64,000 nt of DNA from Macrotrachela quadricornifera. Lineage: Eukaryota > Rotifera > Eurotatoria > Philodinida > Philodinidae. The DNA lies in contig JAJEKB010019049.1 of the NCBI GenBank assembly GCA_022393335.1, forward strand, positions 68,850-132,849. Direction: 5' to 3'. The notes beneath the pieces were generated by a model that was given only the letters and a program-made list of their open reading frames with translations, ran no database searches and was not told the DNA's origin. Positions 48,240 to 59,000 of the stretch are shown here, in pieces. The position numbers and the translations under genes are program-made. The stretch's first letter is position 1, and every line of letters begins with the position of its first letter.

Positions 48240-49205
48240 ATGGATCTGAAAGGTGAACTTTTACAACACCTTCAAAAAGTGTCGGTTGAACAAAATAAAA
48301 ACGAAACTAAATCAAATTATCATCCAAAATATAATGACGATTATTATTCCAAAATAATATGGAATTCAACAAATTATGATGATGTTGAAAATATTCAAGC
48401 ACAATTAATAGTCGTACAAAATGATGATCAACAAGATCTTTTTGATTATATTCGACATACTACTTCATCAATGCCTCAATGTCAAACTCCTGGTCGAGTA
48501 TTATCAGTATTAATTTATGATAAACAATCGAAACGTTATCTTGGAATAATACAACTTACAACAGATTTATTAAGAAGTGAATATAAAGATGTATTTATTA
48601 ATTTAGAAGAAAAAAAGAGAGGTCGACTTAAACAACATATTCGTGATCATTCAGCAAATTTATCTATTTGTGTTCCAGTGCAACCATTTGGATTTAATTT
48701 TTGTGGTGGAAAATTATTAGCAATGCTTACATTTTCTATTGAACTTCATGAATTATATGAAAAACGATATTCAAATTCTCTAGCTTTAATTACAACAACA
48801 TCTATACATGGAAAATCAGTTCAATATGATCGATTAAAACAATTGAAATTTATTGGATATACAAAAGGATTTGGAACAGGACATATTCCAGTATCTTTTA
48901 TAGATAAAGTTAAAAAATATTTACAAGAAAATAATCCAGAAATTCTTAAAAAAAAACAATCAAAATGGCAATTACTTAAATTTGTAGGACAAAAATTGAA
49001 TATTGATAGTAATTATTTATTTTATCATGGTGATCAACGAGGAATTTATTGTGGTTGGACTGGAACAAATGCAAATGAATTCTTATTAAAAATACGACCA
49101 AATTTTATACAAGATAAACTTCAATCTGTTGAATCAATTGCTTCATTTTGGAAGCAAAGATGGGCAAAACAACGATCAGCACATTTGAATAAAAATAATA
49201 TTTAA
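48240..49205 (+). CDS. DUF4338 / DruA-like protein
   Basis: Intronless, 321 residues. The layout follows the DUF4338 family (Pfam family of the Druantia protein DruA, also found in phages and large DNA viruses). It has GRVLSVLIYDKQSKRYLGII (about residues 85-104), a basic LEEKKRGRLKQHIRDHSANL (121-142), FNFCGGKLLAMLTFS (152-166) and LITTTSIHGKSVQYDRLKQL (181-200) followed by KFIGYTKGFGTGHIP. The C-terminal 100 residues are basic (VGQKLNI..., WKQRWAKQRS). The KLLA and TTS-x-GKS-x-QYxRLK motifs are, as I recall, shared with phage and viral members, more than with bacterial DruA. Its biochemical role is unknown; DruA is needed for Druantia anti-phage defence. No partner genes of Druantia are nearby. 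Codon use is AT-rich like the neighbours, so any transfer is old. Confidence 0.7.
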   Translation: MDLKGELLQHLQKVSVEQNKNETKSNYHPKYNDDYYSKIIWNSTNYDDVENIQAQLIVVQNDDQQDLFDYIRHTTSSMPQCQTPGRVLSVLIYDKQSKRYLGIIQLTTDLLRSEYKDVFINLEEKKRGRLKQHIRDHSANLSICVPVQPFGFNFCGGKLLAMLTFSIELHELYEKRYSNSLALITTTSIHGKSVQYDRLKQLKFIGYTKGFGTGHIPVSFIDKVKKYLQENNPEILKKKQSKWQLLKFVGQKLNIDSNYLFYHGDQRGIYCGWTGTNANEFLLKIRPNFIQDKLQSVESIASFWKQRWAKQRSAHLNKNNI

Positions 49206-49948
49206 ATTTTTTTATATTTTGAGAATGATATTTTTATCAGATCTGTTCAATTTATACATTCAAATAGAATAAGTTTTTGTATTTTTATTAAATTATGAGA
49301 AGTAACTCTTGCAGTTCAAGAAAAATATTACTACATCAGTAGATTAGAAAAGTATAACAATGCTTTTAATATTACATTCCAATTGAACTGACAATAGTTT
49401 GAATTCATAATGCCAAAATATAATTAACATCGATCATCTGATTTTTACATAGTTATTAAGATTGAATTATTTTCCAACCATTGTTCAGTGCACTTTATCT
49501 TATAGTCGAATTAATTCAATTTAAATCGATAGGTAGTTAACATTGTCGTACGATTCCTAATAAACATGTGATAAATTCTCCACATAATTAATGTCGGAAA
49601 ATATGGAAATAACTTAAGAAATGTCATTCTTGATGACAATTCTGACTCAATTAACACATATATTTCAATATAACCAAATAACTGAATGTAATGAACTTCA
49701 TGGAATTTACAAATATAGTTATTCTTTTTCATTTAGCGACTGTACGATTAAACTATTATTCACGACTATTGAAATTTCATATTAGAAATAAATAATTAAA
49801 GAAAAAATTCAATTGAAAAATACTATGAAAAAGTCTATCATATTAATTTTTTTTGCGATATGATTCACTCGTATACATCGTATTTATTTTCATTTTATTA
49901 TAAAATAAAAACAAACTGTCTCTAAAATATGAATATATCTCGTACATT
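49206..49948. other. intergenic between convergent genes
   Basis: About 0.7 kb holding the 3' ends of two convergent genes. Only short frames are present. Confidence 0.4.
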
Positions 49949-50584
49949 TTATTTAAGTATTAATGGTCGAAATTCTGCTCTTTCTAAATGTTTTAAATGT
50001 CGTTGATGATTTGCATGTGGCATACGTTCAAAAGCTGTTTGTAAAATTTGTAACGAATCTCCATGACTAACAAGAAATATTGTTTGATTTTCATATTTTT
50101 CTTCAAGTTCTTTAATTAACATTGTTACTCGTTCTCGAACACTTTCAACTGGTTCAACTTGATCATTAATATTTTTTATTGGATTTTCTTCATCATTTTT
50201 CCATATAATATTATAATTTTCATCATTTGTATTATCATATATACCAAAGAAACGTTCACGTAAACGTTTATCTAATTGAATATTTAATTTATTTTCGTTT
50301 GAATTTAAAAGATTTAAAGCAAGAATATCGGCTGTTTCACGTGCACGACAAAAATCACTTGAAATAATTTGATAAGCATTATTTGAAAAATTATTTTGAA
50401 CAAATAATTTTGTATTTTCAAGTACTTGAGATCGACCATTCGATGTAAGTCCATGACATTTAGTACCTATTTCAGGATTACTACTTATAAGATGAGCTAC
50501 ATTAGCTTCAGATTCACCATGACGTACAGCAAAATATCTATTACGAAGACTAATAATACCAGATAGATGATTGATAAACGACAT
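49949..50584 (-). CDS. histidine phosphatase (phosphoglycerate mutase-like)
   Basis: Intronless, 211 residues, close to the usual size of this superfamily. The catalytic motif FAVRHGESEAN (residues 18-28) carries the phospho-accepting His. HGLTSNGRSQV follows, then IISSDFCRARETADIL (second Arg) and RLRERFFGIYDN (Glu of the RERxFG motif). The second catalytic His is in FLVSHGDSLQIL (residues about 171-182). All expected residues are present, so it is probably an active phosphatase of small phosphorylated metabolites or proteins; the substrate is not deducible. The first Met is preceded by stops. There is no signal peptide. Confidence 0.85.
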   Translation of the reverse strand: MSFINHLSGIISLRNRYFAVRHGESEANVAHLISSNPEIGTKCHGLTSNGRSQVLENTKLFVQNNFSNNAYQIISSDFCRARETADILALNLLNSNENKLNIQLDKRLRERFFGIYDNTNDENYNIIWKNDEENPIKNINDQVEPVESVRERVTMLIKELEEKYENQTIFLVSHGDSLQILQTAFERMPHANHQRHLKHLERAEFRPLILK

Positions 50585-51128
50585 TTTAAAGATAAAATAA
50601 TTTTAGATAATAAGACTTTATCAACACTAGAAAATTGAATACCAAATCAAAATAAACTCTGTTATTTGAAAATTTGATTCGCATTTAATACAAAGTCCAA
50701 AGACGAATCAAATTTACCGCATCAATCGAAAAACAATCAATCTACTAATTAAAAATGATATATGTGCCTCAACAAAGTCGCTTTATATTATTCATAGATA
50801 GATATATTCAATTAGTTAAGAGAAATAAATCAGGGTCATCAGAAGTGAACCAAACTCGAGTCCATAGTCCATGCTTCACCCAAATTTGCTGTAATATGAG
50901 AAAACTCTCGATAGATGTCATACGTGATCGAATAAATTTTCTTGCAACATAGCATTATAATATAATCATCTTTTATTTTCTTCTTTTTTTTTGTTAAATT
51001 TGTATTGACTATTGACAAATCGATCAGCATATTTATTACATTAAAACTCAAAACGAAAAATTAAAATACACGACAATCGATACAAAATAAGTAGATAATG
51101 CTCAATGCACTTGTTTTTAGATAGAATC
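50585..51128. other. intergenic, no gene recognised
   Basis: About 540 bp between the phosphatase start and the end of the next minus-strand gene; only short unrelated frames occur. Confidence 0.4.
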
Positions 51129-54100
51129 TTACGTTTTTGCTATTGAAGTTGTAGGTTTTTTTCGAGTCATATTATACTTTTTTGTTAATACTTCGTAAGC
51201 GTTCATAAGAAAAGTCAAGCTTAATTTTTATTTATGAACAATGTTTAATGAATGAAGTTAAAAGAAAAACACCAAAAAAAGCGATACAAATTAAAAAATA
51301 TACAAAGAATAGGTCAACAAAGAGAAAAATGAGAAAGTATATAACAAAAATAAAAGAAAAAAAACAAATATAGTTCTATGTATTTGTTGTACCACATGTT
51401 ATCTATTAATAAAACAAGATACGATCGATTGTTTACAAATTTATATGAAAGAATGGACTACTTACGATAAAAAATTTATCTCCATTACGTACTGTTAATT
51501 TTTGATTACCATTCACAATGTCTCTGGAAATTATTTCAATTGATGTTTGTGATGTTGTTGTTGTTTGATTCTATGAAAGACAAAAACATATATAAAGTGT
51601 TAGATCGAAGTTGAATTATAAAGACTTTTGTTTTACTCACTCGAATATAAAAAGCAATAATATTCATTGATGTATCTAATAAATCATAAAGTTTTGATGT
51701 TGATAGAGCCATAGAATCTTTGTATAGATGGTTGTTGTATGTAATGTATTTATTATTTTCTTTTTTAACAACAGTTATGATGTTGCTGTATCGACTGGTA
51801 ATAATAATAGCTGTTGTTGAATAGGTCAATTTTTCACCATTTGAAGCAGTAATGTTTATTTTTGAAGTAAAAATATCTGTTAATGATGCATCATGATTTA
51901 CGAATTTCTAAAATAAATTAAAATAGAAACAAGCAATGCAGCAATAAGTGAAAACATAAATTTTAGTTTTTTGATATTTGTATTTTGTCAACATAATCAA
52001 ATGGAATAAATTGTACCGTAATAAATGAAGAATAGGAATATTATTTTAAATCGTTTAAGAAAATATCTAAAAAAGCCAGAATATCCTGATAAATGATTTT
52101 TATTAACTTTTTCGTTAAACTGATTTATATTTTTTCATTTATTATTGCACGATTTATTCCATTTTATTATATTTGAAAAATTACAAATCTTAAATTCGTT
52201 TTATATTTTATTTTATTTATATTATATAAGCACTTATTATGGTTTTAGTACAATATTTATTGTCATTCAACTAATATTTAGATTACGCTTTTTGATGCTA
52301 AGATATTGCTTTTATTTATAGTTTATTTATTTTGATGTTCTGATTATATTATTATTTATGATGTTACTGTTAATGATATTATGTTGTTGATTAGTATATT
52401 ATATTTGCTATTTCTCATGTAATACTATTTGATAAAGGCGATATTATGAAAATCCAGCTAGATGGATCAATTACAGCAGACAATGATCGTTTTATAAAAA
52501 TACTTGAAAAGATCCAGATATTCGGAAAAATGATTCACTATTTTTTCGTGTAAAATAAAATCCGTATTTTAACTTATTAGTGCACTATTTGCTTGTATTT
52601 AGTTATATTAAAAAAAACTACAAATCTTAAGTTCATTTTACATTTTAAAATAAATTCCAAAAACTTTTCATAGTCAATACTCTAACTCATTGCAATAAAT
52701 TAAATCAAAAGGATAGTTTTGAGAACTTATCTAGTCTGAGTCAGCTTGACGTTAGTATGGACAAGAAACGATTATGAAAGTAGCATATTCAAATCTGTTG
52801 AGTACACTCGATACATAATGAAAGGCATACTAAAATATTCAACGCTGTCGAGATGGTGTTTTTTATTCCAATATGAGTAATTGAATAATATGTCAATACA
52901 ATAACGTGTCAATGGAATGGATCATTTATTTGTATAATTTTCACAAATTATTCAATTGTGTACATCAGAGTAAAGGATCGATCTAAAATATATGCAATAT
53001 AAAAGAACGATTCATACGAAAATAAAAAATATCTTATAGTGAAAAAATACCGTCGTATTTGACAGACAATACATTCTCAACTTTCCTCATTACCTATGTT
53101 TGCAAAGATTATATTGTATGTACTAACTAAAGTTTATAATTATTGTAAAACTCACCAATAATACGACAGGACACTTATGAAAGACTTGTTTGTATATGGC
53201 TAAATTCATGTTTTTTGTTGGAGATTGACAATACGTACAAAATTGTGTATCATTGTTAGAATATTCATTGTTGTTGGGAATTATTGGATGAGCTACAATC
53301 GCATTTTTGATCGTAAGCTTAAATATAAATATTTGAGTACTTAATGACATAAGTAAATTGGATGTTTTGTTGCACGAATAACAATAGAAATAAGTACAAA
53401 TTTCGGAGATAAGAACACTTTTCAATTCGTTAAGATCAGGATTGGTTTCAATAGTCATGCATGCATCTTGAAGTGTAAGAGATATTGGAATATCAGGAAG
53501 TTTAAATGAATGTGAATCAAGAGCACATCGTGCAATAGCATGAACCATGTTGAACCGTGTTTGATGAGTTATACGTTCAAATATTAAAATACCTATAATT
53601 ACAAAAATTTCTATAATACATTTTTCTAAAATATAGACTTCAACGGATTATCTGAGACAATAATGTAAGGGCCTATTTTAAATAGTTTCTTTTTTCCTTG
53701 ATTCTTTTTTATTTTTTAAATTGAAAGAAAAAGTGCAAAGTTTTATTATAACTTTTTCCTTAGAGAAAATTCTTTTGCATCAAATATTATGCTAAGATAA
53801 TGACTGACTTTTAATAATATTCTACTAATCATTTTTCTTAAAAAATGAATTCTCATGAAGGTTTTAGTAATGAAATTGCGATACGAATGTCTTGTATCTT
53901 CATTCTTGTAGGTTAACCAAATGTCGATGCAATCCTGGAAATAAGAGTAAAAAATACGAAGATAATAGTGCAAATTGATCAAACTTGATTGTTTCGTTCT
54001 TAATTGGATCTATTCTGATCCAACAAACTGCTTAGATCTGTATTATTTTATCGACTAATAGAAATGGTTTATACTATCATGAAAAAGCTACAAAGGATTC

Positions 54101-55282
54101 AGAGACTCACTATATGAACAATAGATATTTTTAAAAAGTCAATCATGTTGTGAAAGGTATGATAAAATGCTTAACCTCTTAGTAGGCTCCAAAATATATT
54201 TTCACTTACGACTGGATCCCAAAAGACGACGTAATTGTTCACCATTTCCAATTATTTTCTTATTCACGCTTGTGGTCCAATTTTTTTTACTTTGGTCACT
54301 CTTACCATAGCGTCTTTGTAACCAACTCGTAAAACACTATTGAAACTAATTAAATGATATAATGTCGATGATGGACCACCAATAGCAAGCCAATTTGAAA
54401 ATTGTGATAAACAAATAACATCTGGAGGCTTTCTATATCGAAAAGCTTCTTTTGAATCATAAACATTAATAATAAGCACTTGTGGCCATTGGTCAACTTC
54501 AATATGACGAATGGTCGCCTTGCCACATGTTGAACATAATAAATCAGATATTGTTGGACCAAAAAAAGTTAATAATTCACGATCAATATACAAGCCAGTT
54601 TTATTAACATTAATTGGAATATATGAGAAAATCGTTCGAATCTTTAATTCACTTTTACATGATTGACATATGTATACTTTATTAGCAATAATGTTGCATG
54701 GAAGAAGTGGTATAATTATTTTTTCAAGTATATATATCGATTGTTCATTTACTTCTTTAGGTTCATCATCAGTTGGTATCTTGAATGTAATTTTTGAAAA
54801 TTTACTGTTAGATACCGTTGATGAAGACCATTCTTCGAGAAAATTTCTAATTAAATCAAGTGCAACAGAGATATTTGTTGGTACAGCTGGAGGATGATTA
54901 CGATTTGTTCCATAAGATTGAGTTGAAAGAAGAAGACCTAATGCTATATTTAACCAGTTTGGAGTAACAATTGGTAATTTAAGGTCAGCATTAAGATTCT
55001 CTGTCGGTACAATAAGACATGACACCAATTCTGTAATAGTTGATTCATCTGGAGGTTAAGTATAACGTCCAGAATTTCGTTTATTGTTTGATTTGTTCCA
55101 ATGTTCTCCAATTGGTTTTAATTGTTTTTCTTTTAATACAGTACAGTCATTGGTAGCATTGTTATCATCAACAGATATAACACTATAAGACAGTAGAGCT
55201 GTTGAAAATTCTTGGATCATATTTAGCATATCTGGAATCAGAATGGACATAAGTGCATCAAGTCGAATGTGGATGTTGCCAC
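51129..55282 (-). pseudogene. multi-exon gene with two degenerate USP-like halves, disrupted
   Basis: Exons found: 54210-55282, 53156-53592, 51641-51907, 51466-51570 and 51129-51176 (stop), phases consistent. The 5' end beyond 55282 was not resolved. The first part has two Cys pairs (VYICQSCKSE, LLCSTCGKAT), a strand WPQVLIINVYDSKEAF and YHLISFNSVLRVG. The second part repeats this with FYCYSCNKTS, FCTYCQSPT, PVVLL, YSTTAIIIT and ITVVKKENNKYITYNN. That is the order of the finger and palm of ubiquitin-specific proteases, but no Cys or His box is visible, so a non-catalytic USP fold is inferred. Disruptions are an in-frame TAA at 55056-55058 and a frame change near 54265 (or an implausible 32-bp intron). 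The exon at 51907 follows a 1.2-kb intron. It is probably a recent pseudogene or a damaged allele. Confidence 0.5.
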
Positions 55283-56066
55283 CTTGTAAAAAAAATATAT
55301 GTACATTGTCTTAGTCAATAGGATACGTCTTATTCTCAATTCCTACTATTTATTTCAAAAAGACTCAATTAAGATAGCCAATAGCTGTCAAATATACTAC
55401 AAAGCTCACTAGAGTATTTGTCACATAAAAAATCTAGGATTATCTCGATTTCTGATCAATATTGTGCTGCTAGAACTGCTCCTGATTAATGTATTATTAT
55501 TCTATTTGCATTCTCTCATCAATTTCATCTATATTTTCTATCCGAAAATAAAAAATATATCATTTTGTATCTATCAAAAATATCTGAAGATTTTCCAATT
55601 TTATATTTTCTAAAAGCTTATACATAAAAAGTTAAAAATGTGTCAAAATATGGTTACTAAGTAGGAGGAAATGTACAAAATGATTTTACATATATTTGAA
55701 CACTTCGCTTTTCTTACAATAATCATTCACATTCGCTACAATCTTTTTCCTGTACTGTGTTGAATAGTTTCAAAATTCTTTGAAATTTTAGTACTTATTT
55801 ACTAGGATGAATTATTAAATATCAAAATATTTAATATGATATACACATCGTTGAATGAATACGGTATTCATATTAGGATCGACTACGACTTATTTAATTC
55901 TTCAATTATATTTATAAACAGAACATCTATTAATGATGTGAATGGCAATCATATAAAACATTTTGTTAATTTACAATTTTCAGAGTTCCCTACTAATACA
56001 ACTTATATACTATATTAAATGCCACGGCGACTAGGTTTTCGAGCATCATTAATAGAAATTCCAATA

Positions 56067-59000
56067 TCACTTAAACAAGTTTCGTAAATTTGATTCAGAA
56101 TATTTTTGAATGGTGAATCAGTTGAGTTTGTTTCTATCTCTTCATCTATAATAACCTATAACATGAGGAATTTAGCATAAACTCAAAGAAAAAACAAAAG
56201 AAAAGAAATATAAACTTTCTACCTTCAATGCACACGTCAACTACCAGAAAATTATAAACTATCTCACAGTATGTTTCAAATTATATAATCTATTTCTAAA
56301 GTTATGCTTTTTTAATATTATCGACTTCACTTTCTATATGTTTTTTTGAAAATGAATGGCACTAACATTTTCGTATATGTATTCTCTGCTAATCAAGATC
56401 TGTGAATTAAATGGCAAGCAGAGATTAATAATAATAATAATACTACAACAATTTGCGAACAAGTTTAAGCTTTGCCAGAAGTTGAGAGAATCTTAAGCAA
56501 TACTTTTTACTGACAATGAAAGTGTTTGTACTGTCCACGAGAAAAATGGCACATATTCGGGCCAAATGAAAGCTCTCGTCGCCAAACTAACAAATTTAAA
56601 ATGCTAGCTGCTGATGGCTTGCCTTGAGAGAGATATTTGAATTTTAAGTTTTGGTACAAAATGAATCAAGAAAGATTTTTTCTACTATTATAAAGGCAAA
56701 ACATAGTGTCGTTCGGGTCGATTGTAGGGTTTGTAGGGTCCCTCTTTCATATGGCCCGAATAACGCTATGTTTTGTCTTTATAATAGTGGAGTAAATTTT
56801 TCTACTAGTCGATAGAAAATGTCGTTTCCATGACATACAGAAAAAATTCACTCTAGTATTGTAAGGATAAAACATGATGTTGTTCGAGCCATGTGAAAGA
56901 GAGATCCAACAAACTCTATAATCGGCCCGAACAATACTATGCTTTGTCCTTATAATAGTAGAAAAAACCTTTCTTGATTCATTTTATACCAAAACTTAAA
57001 ATTCAAATATCTCTCTCAAGGCAAACCATCAGCAGCTAATATTTCAAACTTGTTAGTTTGGCGGCGATAGCTTTCACTTGATCCGAATATGTGCCATTTT
57101 TCTCGTGGACAATACAAACACTTCCATTGTGAGACAACTTACTCTATCATCAATTTTTTTCAATGCAGCAGTTTCATGTAATAACGTTGGAGAATTTTCA
57201 TTAAGTTCTAGATCACTATCACTATCATCGTAATCAAATGGATCATCATTATTTTTAGATTTAGATGGTTTTGGATTAGTTGATTGAATAACCGCACATA
57301 TATTTGGATCTGCTCGAATTTTAGTAATTCTATTTAATAAAGCATCTTGATATTCTTCCTTTATATTTTCATTGGCAGCATGGAACTGTAAAAAAACATA
57401 ACAAATAAGTTTCCAATTGTGAATCATCTCGTTCCATGTTGAAGTGTTAACGAGAAGTGCAATACTCCACATTGCCAAGTTACGAATTTTTTCATCAAGT
57501 AATTTGTTGATGACCATTTTAGCACCCTCTACAAATATACACTACAGTTCAAATCAGATATACAAAAATATTTACTAGTAAAACGTGGGCTAAGCACGCA
57601 TGAATATTTGTCAATTTGTAATCGTTGTCAGTTGCTTCACCAGTAACCAACCGATATGCTTTATTGAGAAATTGACTCATGGATTCACAATTCCAAATTT
57701 GTATGGCTGCAACGAGAAAGACCAAAGCACGGTCACTCAAAACTATATTTGGCCTTGGAAAATCTTGTTCAGGGAAAACCTAAAATATATAAATAAATGA
57801 CATATATTTATAAAGTTATTTCTTCAAACATTTTTCCGAACACATATTATACCACAGGTATAACAAATACCATTGATTAAAATAAGAAATACTGATTCTA
57901 CAGTGAGATAAAAAAAAAACAATTACGGATAGATTTCAATAAAGCTTATCGATAGTGTAAAGAGAGTTCTTTTGTACTAAGAAAAAAGAAAAAAAGACCT
58001 GCAAAAGGAATTTATATTATTAGAAGACAAGAAATTCGCAATACTGACTTATCAATGGACTTATAACAATTATCGTAACTTATCTTCTTACTATACTTTT
58101 GCACAAATAAAAGTTGAACTATTGATTGAACTACTGATGGTGTACAAAATTTCAGTCTTGGTAAGCGCTAAACGCTACTAGGAAAACTTTCCGCAATTGT
58201 CGATAGTCTGGATTAACTCGACAATCAACCAATAAATGATGTTTCCAAAGGTGAAAGTTTAGATGCTTAATAATTAATTTTGTTTCTCTAGAAAAGCGAC
58301 TTTTACGAAAAACCAGTGACATAAAAACTACTCTAAATATTCACGGCAAGCAACCTATTACGCGATTGAAAAAAACCAAATGCAAAAAAAACTACTGTCC
58401 TTACTTGACGATAACTATGCTGAAACATTTGCATCCAATGTAAAACATCAACTAACGAGTGAGCATCGCTAATCATAAACGTTATAGGAATAATACTATC
58501 CTGCGTTACCACTCCAGGTAATGTCATGCTTAATTCATAATAAAGTAATTTTTGAGAATTGGTTTGTTTAATGACGCTGCCTGTGGCATCCCAGGAGATA
58601 ATAACATTTTTGTGTTTTAGAAGAGCATCATAAAGACGAATGGATGAGTCCGAATATACAACTACTTGGCATGGATATTTTGAAATTGCTTGTATAGCAC
58701 CTGGTACTTTTCCTTTAGGATTTATTTTGGCTTGATAATGTTCATTCAATTTTTCTAATCCTTCAACAGCATTAGGTGATAGTAATAATTCTATAACTCC
58801 TTCTGACTTTATCTTTTGTAAAATCGCTCGACTTTTACCAACTGCATCATAATTTTTTCCTTGTTGTTCTTCAATTGATCGACCTTGTAATCGATTCTGG
58901 TACGTTCGATAAAGTGAAGCACCAATACGAAATTGTTGTTTGAGTAATGAACGTAATGGAGCACGAATAGGACGACATATTTTGCTATTTCGAGGATGTC

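Noticed and set aside
48240..50584. A complete Druantia-like defence cluster
   Set aside because: Only the DUF4338-like gene is present; the next gene is a histidine phosphatase, and no helicase or other Druantia subunit is in the window.
52070..52640. Direct repeat in the long intron of the USP-like gene (about 52070-52200 and 52500-52640)
   Set aside because: Similarity is limited to AT-rich stretches such as ACAAATCTTAA(A/G)TTC; too weak to call an element.
54233..54270. A 32-bp intron that would repair the frame in the USP-like gene
   Set aside because: Introns elsewhere in the window are at least 45 bp; a frameshift is more likely.
57074..57142. C-terminal extension reading past the exon end at 57143
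   Set aside because: It reads through a good GTAAGT donor into the foldback element; splicing to 56156 keeps the frame.
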